Shown here piece by piece: positions 26,187 through 36,168 of a stretch of 64,000 nucleotides of DNA. The stretch is from Floccularia luteovirens. Its lineage: Eukaryota; Basidiomycota; Agaricomycetes; Agaricales; Squamanitaceae. The notes under the pieces are model-generated. The model was not told where the DNA came from. It searched no databases and saw nothing but the letters and a program-made list of their open reading frames with translations. Every line of letters begins with the position of its first letter. Position 1 is the first letter of the stretch. The position numbers and the translations under genes were made by a program. The stretch covers positions 2,170,001-2,234,000 of the forward strand of contig VSJF01000003.1 in assembly GCA_009739215.1 (NCBI GenBank). Direction: 5' to 3'.

Positions 26187-26790
26187 TTATGAAGAACCCA
26201 AAATTGTCGCAAAAGTGGTCCCTTGGTAACTAAAGAACAATAAAATGAGTATATCTATCTGTTGACCGAAAAACAATATTGTCAGCACATACCCCCAGTT
26301 GGCGCGTCTAGGATCGATGAAGTTTATGTATCCACGGTCGCTAGGGACACTGAGCTTTTCCTTGATGAGTTCAAAGAATCTTTAACTATATTTCTCGTTA
26401 GACCGTAGGTTGATATTGTCGACTGTCCTGCATAATGATAAGATCGCAAATCAATTTAGTCGTATTACCGGGGCCACAGAAATTACACACAATATGGAGA
26501 ACAAATGCGGGGTCAGTTGTACCCCCGAAGACGAAGCTCTTTTTGTAGTCGACGGTGACTCCTGTATATTGCTCAGGCTTTCCAAGGATATCTGCACCCA
26601 ACTTTAAGTCCCAGGAGATTTATCAAAGAGGTTACAGTGCTACTATGAAAAGTTGCAGATAACAAACCTTTGAAAATTCTAGAGTAAACATTTAGATATT
26701 TGGGATCTGTGACTTTTAGAATTATATTATGATACACATGGAATTAAATAACAATCACCTTAACATTGGTTGTGAACACGAGAATAGCAT
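26187..26790 (-). pseudogene. Pseudogene of the MIF-like tautomerase
   Basis: Same exon order as the intact neighbour but with several lesions. The start region has lost one base in codon 2, shifting the frame and removing the catalytic proline. Exon 2 has an in-frame TAA after its fourth codon. Exon 3 is still open and well conserved (LGADILGKPEQYTGVTVD, SFVFGGTTDPAFVLHI). Exon 4 has lost two bases relative to the intact copy and contains another stop after the segment corresponding to NEKYS. The splice sites and the end of exon 5 are still recognisable. At least four independent disabling changes make a functional product very unlikely. Confidence 0.88.
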
Positions 26791-27434
26791 TGTTGTTTCT
26801 GAGAGTGTTTTCATCAGTTTATAACTCAAATACAGTCTTGTAATGAATCAGCATGGAAGGAGTGCTTACACTAATTATTGGCGTACATGACCAACACTGA
26901 ACCAAAATGGCGACCACTGCATACAAAAACCGGAGACATATCCCCGTAATTCAGCATCAGCATCCCCAAACACTGCATCTCGGAGACACATATGTCCAGC
27001 AACATCTAATTGTAGAGGTGGTCAGAGATGCTTCAACACTGAGTACTGAGTACTGAAGTACGGGAGACTCGGGCATGTGCACGTCAATCACATGACCGTA
27101 AAGAGATCATGCAACTTGAGTTTATTTTTGTTTGTCTTACTTACATAACTTGTTGTGAATTCAATTTCAAGCACTTTCTCTGAACTGTTTCATGCGGGAT
27201 TTGTCTGCCGGTCAAGCGGGTTCAGCCTTCAGTTGGGCTATTTAGTATGCACAAATGTATGTATCAAACATCTATAACAGTCTATATACAGGCATTCGGC
27301 TGAGTAGGCCACGTAAATTGATGTTTATAAATGTATACGTACGCGTCAAATCCGTCGGGTCATAAAGGTATAACCTAGACTCTGACTATCTCCTCTGCAG
27401 TATACCCAGTCTTGATACCAAGCATCCACCGTCG
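26791..27434. other. Intergenic region
   Basis: Duplicated upstream sequence of the MIF pseudogene to about 27,120, then the promoter side of the phosphodiesterase gene. No further gene seen. Confidence 0.45.
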
Positions 27435-28958
27435 ATGCATCTCACAATCCTCAACCTTTCCACAGATACTATCATTGCTTCCAGTCGAAGCAAGGCAAAG
27501 CCAAACACAAGATTGCTAGATGTTGTAGTTCTCCCAACGACAAGCAATATAATCAATGCCTGCAAGAGGAAACTCACACTCAGACAGTCGAATAGAGAGG
27601 AGAAGTCGGTGACACTTGAGAGCTTTGCTATTCTTGTATCCATGGCTCTAGGAACTTCGTGGCAAGTAATTCCTACACTTCAAAGTTGTCCATGGCGTAT
27701 TTATTGCAGCCGGGTATGTCGATATCCTATAACCAAAATGATTCCATTTTGATTCTTCATGACCTGTTCAGGTAACAAAGAAACACTATAAGCTAGTGAT
27801 TTTACCTCGTCGGGATATGTCTTCATATCTTTCCAAATTGCCCGATACCCTCCCATTATCATCACTGTCACTACCCGGTAAATTCCATTTCAGCTGAATT
27901 CCTCATACAACACTCAAATGTTAATCAAGGTACCCATGACACGTAAGCTAAGATTGGAATCTAGGCAGTTAGCAGCCATTGATAATTTACAATAGAATGG
28001 CATTTTATGGCTGGCCTATTTCTCAGTGTCAATCACTTTCCACGCCTCTCTCTACCCAACTGTGGTCCGGAATTCGAGTTCTCGACATACGCCTCGCAAT
28101 AATTAATGACAAGCTGATATGCTTCCATGGTGTTTATCCACAGCGCACTCCCTTCCAAAATTTACTTGAAACAGTTCATTCATTCCTGACTCATTCCTTG
28201 TCTTGTCACGAAACGATCGTTATGTCAATTAAGCAAGAAGATTTTGCCAGATATTCCTGGCCGAAGTTTTCGAGTCTCGTTCGGCAGGAAATTGAGCAGG
28301 GACCTGGAGGGATAGATATGTGGTATCTAAAGAACGGCATTCCAACCCTTGGAGAGGTGAGGGGAAAGGTTGTGATGTTCAGTCGCTTCGGTGGTAATGG
28401 CAAAGGATGGGATGGCGGTTTAGAAGGCTTAGGAATACACCCTACTACTTGGCCAGACAGCTACAAACCTGGCTTTACCTGGGAATGTAAGGGGACAACG
28501 GTAAACACACAAGATTGGTGAGTCTTCCTATCATGTATAATTCACGTTCCTTACTGTTACTGTTTCGTAGGTATGCAATCCCCTCGTTCCTGTCAATACC
28601 GGAAAAGGTCGTTCTTGCTACAAAAGTGCTCCTACCTCCAGAGTCGGCCACTACTACACCAAATCTCGCAATCTCATTTCTTTCTGCGGCCTCTTTCCCT
28701 TTAGCATTGCCACCTTCTGTTGCATTAGGTTTTGGTTGGCCTGCAATCGGTTTCGGCGTTGAGGGTGTTAACAGTCGCGTAGGAAATTGGATATTGGAAC
28801 TCCTTGGAAAGGATGACGAGAAAACCAAAGCACATGAGCCTAGAATACGTGGTTGGGTTTTGATGGATTTCTTTAATTACCCCGAAGAAGATGGACTTGT
28901 CCCACTTTTGGTAGAATGCAATTTTAGGGGCCGTAGAGTTGGTGAGGAAGGTTGGTGA
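27435..28958 (+). CDS. PI-PLC X-domain phosphodiesterase
   Basis: Bacterial-type phosphatidylinositol phospholipase C-like protein of 435 residues. Exons: 27435-27713, 27772-27877, 27930-27942, 27996-28517, 28571-28958; the sum is 1308 nt, an exact reading frame. The first about 90 residues are an N-terminal beta-rich part (MHLTILNLSTDTIIASS ... GTSWQVIPTLQSCPW). The X-domain follows with LPRRDMSSYLSKLPDTLPL, SLSLPGTHDTMAFYGWP (first catalytic His), GIRVLDIRLAI, CFHGVYPQRTPF (second His), ETIVMSIKQED and GKVVMFSRFGG. The end is DFFNYPEEDGLVPLLVECNFRGR. There is no Y or C2 domain and no visible signal peptide. The first catalytic His lies in a 13-nt microexon. Start chosen as the first ATG giving the conserved-looking head. 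Confidence 0.88.
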
Positions 28959-29341
28959 TCACGACTCAGGAGAATTATAGCATCCCATTGACAGCAGGAT
29001 GACCCTTCAATATGTTATTTAAAATATGTCCGTCGATTATTAATGGTTTTTCATGACTCTACAATTCTGGATATATACGGGTTTCTGATACTGTGAGCCA
29101 TAGCGTCTACGTAATGTTCGCATATCGTATATGATAAATGTTATGTGGATCAGGAATGTGTCTGACTATGAATACAATGCTAGGAAGACTGAGGGAATTA
29201 AAGGTGAGAGAGTTGAAATCATGACAAGGCAATTATTCTGGTCGTGAAACGACCAGGCTGAGTGATTGGATGCACTCTGGATCATAATGAGGAGTCTTCA
29301 GATCGCCCTGCAGAGGAACGTATGAGCTACATGGATATAAA
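28959..29341. other. Intergenic region, convergent 3' ends
   Basis: About 380 bases between the phosphodiesterase stop and the end of the small secreted peptide gene. Nothing recognisable. Confidence 0.5.
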
Positions 29342-29554
29342 TTATGGATAAAGCACGTACGAGGCCTGAGGAGCTCTAGGCAGATTGCCAAATCGGCCTT
29401 CTTTTCCACCACGAGCCGCGCGCTCTAGAGCAGCCTTTCGGGGATCAAACTGTTTTAATGGCTTGACGGGTGTAGCCGCAGTACTGACTGGGCTTGATAA
29501 TGCCAGTAGTACGAGGCAGAGAGCGGCAAGGAAAAGGAACAAGCGCGACAACAT
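29342..29554 (-). CDS. Small secreted peptide of unknown function
   Basis: Start ATG at 29552-29554 opens a strong signal peptide (MLSRLFLFLAALCLVLLALS, then SPVSTAA). The mature part is short, basic and proline-containing: TPVKPLKQFDPRKAALERAA, RGGKEGRFGNLPRAPQAS. Unspliced it ends SYVLYP (70 residues). A good donor (GTACGTGC after PQAS) and acceptor (CTCTGCAG near 29,313) would instead give a protein ending QASAI with the stop just outside this span. No cysteines and no CAAX box, so it is neither a hydrophobin nor a mating pheromone. The dibasic-type and Arg-rich sites could be cut by Kex2-like proteases; this is inference. Cause of confidence loss: short length. Confidence 0.55.
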   Translation of the reverse strand: MLSRLFLFLAALCLVLLALSSPVSTAATPVKPLKQFDPRKAALERAARGGKEGRFGNLPRAPQASYVLYP

Positions 29555-30417
29555 TTTCTGGGATTGAAGGTAAAAGAAAATGATGTTGGAATGTCGCAGT
29601 CTGACCCTTCCCATTCAAACCCAGAGGGTTTTTATACTAAATTTCTGTACAGCAGCTCACAGAGTGAAGTCCATTAAGGGGCTTCAAGCCGATAGGATGT
29701 GATCTGCGGCTCATCAGCGCGATCGGTATTCGCATCCGTTGGAGTTGAAAGTTGGTACAGCCATATTTGAAATACTGTAGTTCGACAACTCGCGTCTTGT
29801 CCCATAGGTTTTGGTTTTCTGAGGTCCGTTGCACACGCACGTCTTAGGTTATGACATATGCAACTGATCAGATTTCAGGATACGTCATGATAAAGGAGGT
29901 CATGACAAAGGGGAGATTCAGTGTTAGAAGGAATCGTTGTACAGAAGTTAGTGTCTAAATCACTAAGGGCGGACGGAGAACATCTTTTTAGATGAAGCCA
30001 AAGCAAAAACTTTGCGGGTGGGCCTGAGAGCACTACGCCAAATAAAATTAGTTCTTCTGTTCCAATAGGTTGTGTGTTACTGCCTGCAGCCTAATGAGTT
30101 ATGAACCCAATCTCCTAAGTAAGGTATTACCAGTTACTACTTCCCGAGACAGCACCATCGGACGAATCGCAAAAGCTATGTCTTGATCTGAAGGCAGAGT
30201 AAGTTTATTTGAATCATCGTTGTATTCAGCCGCGCTGGCGAGACATTGCGTGAACATGAAACAGCCGGTGGTGTTTGGAAGAAAGGAGGTATGATGCAAT
30301 ACCAAACCGTCATGAAGGAAGTCTATTACGTAACCGAAAGCCTTAGTATCAAGCATGGCCAAACATCGTTCAAACTTTGAGAGTAACTGAAATCTTACTT
30401 GCTAAAGTTTTATTTAA
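29555..30417. other. Intergenic region
   Basis: Divergent spacer between the secreted peptide gene (-) and the splicing factor gene (+). Minus-strand frame 30,099-30,362 (87 codons) has no recognisable domain. Nothing else supported. Confidence 0.45.
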
Positions 30418-31596
30418 ATGTCACGACCTCAAGATGACAGAAACCAAGAGGCTACTGTGTATCTGGTATGTACGTATCAAATTTTCTAGTTCATCGATCC
30501 TTAATCATGATACAAGGGTAACCTCGACGAGCGTTGTACTGACGCACTTGTTTGGGAGTTGATGTTGCAGGCTGGACCAGTAGGTATGTACATTTTCGGT
30601 GGCATATATATATTTGTATTGATGTATATATTACTATTAGTCAATGTTCACCTTCCGAAGGATCGCATATCAATGGCACACCAAGGCTATGGGTTCTGCG
30701 AGTTTCTAACAGAGGAAGATGCGGAGTACGCGTGTAAAATCATGAACCAAATAAAACTATGGGGAAAGCCCATTAGGGTTAACAAAGTACGTGCGACACT
30801 TTATTTGCGACTTTAAGTGCCCACGAAATGCGTGCAGCGCATGGAGGATTCTTTCCAACTGTCCATTGGAAATAACTCTGATGTTCTTATTTTGTAGGCG
30901 TCCTCAGATAAAAAGCAATTAGATGTCGGAGCCAATCTCTTCGTTGGAAGCTTGGATGATAACGTCGACGAAAGGCTGCTGTATGATACTTTCAGCGCAT
31001 TCGGTGTTATGGCTACAACGGCAAAGGTGATTATGACTCCAGACAAAGATTAATTCCGTAGTTAAGTACTCACTTTTTTCTTAAAGATCGCTCGAGATCC
31101 AACTTCAGGGACTTCCAAGGGATACGGTTTCGTTTCCTACACAGACTTTGAGTCATCGGATGCTGCAATTGAATCCATGAACGGACAATTCTTAATGAAC
31201 AAAGCGATTACGGTCCAGTATGCCTTCAAAAAGGACGGCAAAGGAGAACGACACGGTACCCCAGCAGAACGTCTTCTTGCAGCCCAAGCTCGTAAAAACA
31301 ATGCACTGCCGGTGGCCGCACGCCCTCCTCCAGCACCTATAGCATTTGGAACTCGACCGCCTATGCCTGGCTTCCAAGGCCCATACCAAGGCCAATTTGC
31401 TGGAGTGCTCGCACAACCCCCTCCTCCAGGATTCACACCTCAGCAGACCATTATTCCTCAAATGGGAATGCAAATGGCACCACCAGGAATGGGGATGCCA
31501 GGACCCCCTCCACCTGGAATGCCTGTCTACAACGCCTACCCGCCACCACCACCTGGATTTGGTGGGCAACAATTCCCTCCACCGCCACAATTCTAG
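30418..31596 (+). CDS. HSH49: Splicing factor SF3b subunit 4 (Hsh49)
   Basis: Component of the U2 snRNP SF3b complex with two RNA-recognition motifs. Start ATG 30418 ([16 protein letters not shown]); the first intron falls inside the RNP2 region, and the joined text reads [23 protein letters not shown]1 continues [22 protein letters not shown] (RNP1), [22 protein letters not shown]2 reads [60 protein letters not shown]. The linker [20 protein letters not shown] is the typical region after RRM2. The last about 110 residues are Pro/Gly/Met-rich, as in SF3B4 of other species. Stop 31594-31596. The text is continuous and complete. Confidence 0.95.
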
Positions 31597-33614
31597 TCTT
31601 GTTGAGGTCTGGAAAACTACTTATGTAATGTTGTTGTGTATCAACCCCATAATATCGATCACATTTCCGTAAGCAATGCTTTGTTCTTGTCCTTTGACAG
31701 TTATTATGATGTACTGTCATCCACCGGAGGGGATACCACTGGTTATGGATATGACCAAATCCAATCCTTTATCTCGGGAAATCTTTGTCAAAAGGGTCCA
31801 TTCGCTTGGAACGTCTATTACTATGATAGGAACGTCATCTTCTCATATATCGGAAAGCTTGTGATCACAGGTTTTTGCAATGGTGTGTTGTCTAGATGGT
31901 ATGACATTGATCTTTTTCAATAGATCACCCTTCAGCGTTTCAACAGATGTCAGCACCTGTACACGTAAACCTCATATATAGGCTTCCCAATTCCGTGAAA
32001 ACTAATTGGTCATGCACGCCGCTTCAATCTATTTAGATGACTCATCCACACAATTAAGAATCGCTCTAAGAAGTGAATGACAACTTCGACTCGGAAGATG
32101 TCACCTGCCGAACTGTGATGTACATAGTGTGGTTCAACCTGGGGTTTCAGTCCATGACAACGAGTCGGCAGTTAACGTTTTAACAGACACAGTCCCCATC
32201 ATGATATTCTTACCGAATGGGCGACATTTTGGCATTTCAGATTCGGTATGAACATTGAATATTGAAATAAAATATTGTAATCCAGTAAACAACGTAGTTT
32301 GTGATTATATTGTTTCATCATTAATGTCAATTTGCGTTGTCACTTAAACCTCTTTGTACATTGGAATACAAATCCATATGTTTTAGTCAGCCTTCTACCA
32401 GCCTCCACATTGACAAAACTTGAAGCTTGAAGCTTGAAGATTCACCGAATCAGTGATGATAAATTGGCCTAGGAATGGGATTCCATATCTATCCGTTATT
32501 CATTGTCTATAATATTGACTTAAATCCATTTTCTAGAATTCAGTTGCTAATCTTGTCAAGACTCAAGGACTCCAACAATAATGCAGACGAGTCGGGTCCT
32601 ATTCCAAATAGGATTGAGCGAAATAATTGCGATCCAAACCCTTTCCATTGAGAATTCCATCACTACATCACAGAACACTTCAAAGTGATGATATCTGTCA
32701 GTTATCCGACCAAGTTTTGTGACCCGATAAGCGTTATCATTGCACTATCACTGCACATCGATTTTTGTGCCCCTAGTACTCTCAGAAGCCAAGTCCACAA
32801 CCCAACACTGCTGCCGAATAACTATCTACAGACTCAGATACTTGCCAGCAGTAGTTTTGAGAACCCAATGGTTGAGCTAGTACACATAAATTTAGAGCAA
32901 AATCAGTGCACGGTGGGTTCTGCAAGGTACTTTCGGGTTCAAACAAACTTTTGCAAGAATGTTCAGAGTATATAGCTTCAAAAACAGATACGGGAAGCTT
33001 ACCTACTTCTGGTCTCAATACCTTTTAGGGAGAAGTCCTGTTCGACTGGACGTTTCCACACAATGGCGCATGCGTTGTTCATTTCTCGTTTGGTATTTGT
33101 GAATTGTATACTATATGACACCATTGATGACTTACGCTAACTTATGTGCTATCTCTGGCCCGAGAAACAGGGTATTCATTAAATGGCCAGTTACAAGTAA
33201 GGCAATGTGGGCTCACAAGAGAAATTCGTGATGGAATACTAGAAGGACTCATCGGAATCAACTCTGCTGATATGTTGGCAGCAGGAATGAACATTCTTTT
33301 CGGAGACTTGATCATGGACGACTCAAGGTGGTCATTACCATCACCCTGTGGAATATCATTATTCCCGTTATTCGGTCGTCAACAGATCTGGACAGGTTCG
33401 AGAAATAAAAACATCATCCTTCAAACCTACGCGCCACTGCCTCATTAACGACAGTTCTTGAGTCTCTTGTGGAGATGACTGTGTCCAAGTTATATCACTA
33501 ACTTGGAAGCTAGATAAGAGATTTGGCAGGTGAAAGATATATAAACTGCACCAACAGCTGGAGATATTCCAATTCCAACCCCAATAATCAACCGATTTAC
33601 ACACAATCTCGTAA
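31597..33614. other. Intergenic region with a decayed small-family relic and the upstream region of the intact copy
   Basis: Holds the splicing-factor 3' region, a relic of the small four-exon family (see 32,110-32,400) and, from about 33,200, upstream sequence that is duplicated before the copy at 45,020. Short frames (95-100 codons) at 31,636, 32,685 and 33,146 have no recognisable domain; the last lies in the duplicated promoter sequence. Confidence 0.5.
32110..32400 (+). pseudogene. Decayed 3' relic of the small beta-trefoil-like gene family
   Basis: Not open in any frame, but base-level similarity to exon 3, intron 3 and the 3' flank of the intact copy can be followed in order. CCTGGGGTTTCAGTCCATGAC near 32,139 corresponds to the GGPVDD-coding segment. 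CGACATTTTGGCATTTCAG near 32,222 corresponds to intron 3. GTTTCATCATTAATGTCAATTT near 32,311 corresponds to the 3' flank at 34,283. The exon 4 part appears deleted or unrecognisable. Call rests on visual alignment only. Confidence 0.5.
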
Positions 33615-34405
33615 ATGCCCAATCTCCACAGTGGACCATATATCATCTCAAAGGGCACTGATCGTGACCTCGCAACTTTGGAGTCTCCAGGTGAGGGATC
33701 CCAAGTTTACGCCATGGAGCCAACAGGAAATCCTGGACAACAGGAGGTAAATGACCATGACCATACACCTACCGCAATGAAATAATGCTCTGGCTTTAGT
33801 GGCATGTTGAAGAACTATCAAATGGAAATGTAACCATCAGGAATTTGAGAAATGGCAACTACCTTGGCTACGAGGGTGATGCGAAATTCATGCAGCCCGT
33901 GGTTGGGACTCAAAAAGCCATCGAATGGCACTTGGAGCAGTCTGCTGACCCCTTCCACTTCCAGTAAGTGAATGATGATTCCAGAAGTATGCCGCCTGCT
34001 GAAGCCTGTGTAGTGTTGTTGTTCCTGGGGGGCCAGTTGATGACAAGGAGTTAGCATTTGATATATCACCCCACAAGATATATCCTCCGAGGGTGCGATA
34101 TTTTGGCATTTTAAAGTGGGTGTAAACACTGATCATTTACTTCACAGACTGCTCTTATGGAACTTGATAATGCGGACCAGAGGCAGGCTTGGAAATTCCA
34201 ATTCATGGAATGATTTGAAACTATGGACAGTTTTGTGAATGTTCCCAAGCAGCCTGTAAAGAATGTAGCTTATGACTATAGTGTTTCATCATCAATGTTG
34301 ATTTGTATTGTCATTTTATCATGACATTAGTGAGCCTTTACCGAATTTCTGTGAGAATGGAAAGTTGTTTCATTCTGTATGGCAATGGCTCTCTGTTGGG
34401 GGACG
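33205..34405. repeat. Segmental duplication, copy A (paired with 44,621-45,812)
   Basis: This 1.2-kb block, with the intact small gene and about 400 bases upstream, is repeated at 44,621-45,812. Shared upstream blocks include the segment around CAACAGATCTGGACAGGTTCG (33,381 and 44,802) and GTTGGCAGCAGGAATGAA (33,274 and 44,693). Shared downstream blocks run past the stop codon to about 34,405. I estimate around 80% identity by eye. Confidence 0.8.
33615..34213 (+). CDS. Small cytosolic beta-trefoil-like protein (inhibitor/lectin-like family), intact copy
   Basis: Exons 33615-33746, 33800-33963, 34014-34092 and 34148-34213 join to 441 nt, an exact frame of 146 residues. A TATA box (AGATATATAAAC) lies about 80 bases before the ATG. 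No signal peptide. Seen: MPNLHSGPYIISKGT, WHVEELSNGNVTIRNL, NGNYLGYEGDAKFMQPVV, IEWHLEQSADPFHF, VVVPGGPVDDKELAFDI, KIYPPRTALMELDN, QAWKFQFME. The repeating GxYxI / WxVExLxNGxVTI / WKF pattern resembles small mushroom beta-trefoil proteins such as MEROPS I66 or mycocypin-type inhibitors and R-type lectins. I cannot decide between these, so function is open. Four relatives lie in the window. Confidence 0.75.
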
Positions 34406-34709
34406 AAACTGAAAACCTATCTGAATAAAGAGTTATCATAAATCACACAGGCGGGCTCGAGAACAGGCACATGAGGCTTTCCTTTCTCTTAGTCTCAATG
34501 CATGTTCTTTCTAGCCTTGGGCCTGTTCAACTGTTGCATAACTTTGCACCTTGGGTATTTTTTTTGTACAACCCGTAACATCAAAAAGGGATTGAATAAC
34601 ATATGTGCTTGGACGTTACCCTAACTGGATCCAGCAGAACACTGTAGTTTATCAACACGAGCTAAGAAATATTAATCACAATGAAGTAATTACTTACAAA
34701 TAAGATAAT
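34214..34709. other. Spacer between the intact small gene and the Harbinger element
   Basis: Contains the duplicated 3' flank of the small gene to about 34,405, then AT-rich sequence. The last 18 bases before 34,709 match the sequence at the end of the corresponding empty site upstream of the intact copy (near 33,205). This supports it being the original left flank of the third copy. Confidence 0.55.
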
Positions 34710-34865
34710 AGGGTCTTTCAAAGTTGAAATTTTAAGAACCATTATTAATTCCATTAACATACTCATTAAGTGATTTTTACTATCAAAATTTGATAATGAA
34801 ACAAAAAAATGAGAAGATTAATAGCTCGATAATGGCCAACTTTGAAACCCCCCTTTCGAAAAAAT

Positions 34866-34985
34866 AGAGTCTTTCAAAGTTGTCCATTAATTATCCCATT
34901 AATTGTTCCATTATCAAAATTTGGCGGGAAAAACGACTTAATGGAACAAATAATGGGATAGTTAATGACAACTTTGAAAGACCCT
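34866..34985. mobile_element. 120-bp foldback MITE with Harbinger termini
   Basis: Nearly the whole element is one imperfect inverted repeat. It opens AGAGTCTTTCAAAGTTGTC and closes with the complement of AGGGTCTTTCAAAGTTGTC; inward, the two arms still pair through CATTAA and TATCCCATTA blocks to a short AT/GC loop around TTTGGCGGG. A 3-bp AAT duplication flanks it (34,863-34,865 and 34,986-34,988). Same TIR and same TSD as the large element, so I infer mobilisation by the same transposase. It sits in the 5' part of the large element. Confidence 0.8.
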
Positions 34986-35790
34986 AATGCAATAATGAGA
35001 ACTTTAATGGATTTCATTGAGCTTCATTAATGCCTTGGCAGCTCTTGGCATGCACAGGAACTCTGGCTCTGCTCCAGATGCCCCGTTGTCGGTGGCAATG
35101 CTCCTTTGATGTACGATGCCAAATGTTCCACTTCGTCGCAGACTCCTTGAAGAATTAGAAGACGTTGATTGCTCTTTCAAATGTGCATGGCTTGAGAAAT
35201 ACCTCAGGGAGGCCTCCTGCGATCTCTTCCCTTTGCCTCCTGATCCACACAGTGACACTATCGATATGTCATCAGTCTCAAGTCTCTCAAGTATAAGTAG
35301 CATTAGTAGTATTTCGTCACTCAAATCTGGTGATGAAGACTTATCTCAAATTTCCCTCACTCCCTCAGTCATCCAAGAGATGTGCTATGCAAACTTTGAA
35401 CAAGAGATACAAAGACTACAAGAAGAAATCCTCTCTACAAGAGTTTTGCAACACAACCCTCGTGTCAAGAAGGTTCCACAAGTTCAGTTGTTAGATGAGT
35501 GGCAAGAGGGAAATCTTGATCAGTATTGGCGGAAGGTTCATGTTGAACCAAGCACATTCAATGAAATCCTTGTGAAGATTTGCAACCACTCTATCTTCCA
35601 AAACAACTCCAACATGCCACAACTACCAGTTCGCACACAACTTGCTATCTTCCTCTATCACGCTGGTCATTACGGGAATGCAGCAAGTCCTGAAGCCATT
35701 AGACATTGGGCTGGCGTCAGCCCAGGCACAGTTGTTAACTGCACAAACCGTGTGATGCTCTCCCTCCTCTCATTACATGACGAAATAGTT

Positions 35791-35795
35791 CACCT
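35791..35795. repeat. Target-site duplication (left) of the LTR retrotransposon
   Basis: CACCT directly before the left LTR. The same five bases follow the right LTR at 41,671-41,675. Five base pairs is the usual length for Copia-type integration. Confidence 0.9.
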
Positions 35796-36168
35796 TGTTG
35801 AGCAGCCATGTGTGCAAGACACAGTGGAGGAACTCAAAGTCTTACCTTGTGCTTACTTGGTTCACACCTTACGGTTAGTTACTAGCTACTACCTATAGAA
35901 TAGGACAAGGTATCTATTCGCATAAGAGTGTCCTTATATACAGTTCTAGCTGTATGTACATATTTGCATAAGGGTCCGTGCTATGTCCGTCATAGTCACA
36001 TGTCTACTTCATAGAACCTTGTAGAAGGTTATAGAACATGCTTAGTCATACTGCACGTGATGCATAGGGCATATGTGAGTGTAGTCGTGTGACATATCAT
36101 GTGACATATCATCTGACTCATCACCTGACGAATTATATAATCCATCATGTGATCGTGCTGTCGCAACA
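35796..36168 (-). repeat. Left LTR (3' LTR of the minus-strand element)
   Basis: 373 bases beginning TGTTGAGCAGCC and ending GTCGCAACA on the plus strand. I compared it base by base with the right LTR and saw no difference. It contains a near-perfect short tandem GTGACATATCAT (36,090-36,115). Confidence 0.92.

Larger units (their letters stand above)
24700..27120. repeat. Diverged tandem duplication carrying the MIF-like gene
   Basis: Two units of roughly 1.3 kb and 1.0 kb lie head to tail (about 24,700-26,060 and 26,100-27,120). Matches extend beyond the coding parts: the upstream segment TGTTGTTTCTGGGAGTG near 25,430 recurs near 26,797, TGACCAACACTGAAC near 25,620 recurs near 26,888, and the GTGGTCAGAG segment near 25,818 recurs near 27,015. 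Boundaries are approximate because the units have diverged. Confidence 0.75.

Noticed and set aside
31636..31923. 95-codon frame downstream of the SF3b4 gene
   Set aside because: Lies in the 3' region, has no recognisable domain and no support from the other strand.
34710..34850. A second MITE between the left TIR and the 120-bp MITE
   Set aside because: The right end (CAACTTTGAAACCCCCC) is TIR-like, but there is no matching AAT duplication and the arms do not pair beyond about 20 bases.
35796..36168. LTR as a plain duplication of transposase coding sequence
   Set aside because: The repeat has TG...CA ends, a 5-bp target duplication and adjacent PBS and polypurine tract; the coding overlap is just ORF read-through into the LTR.
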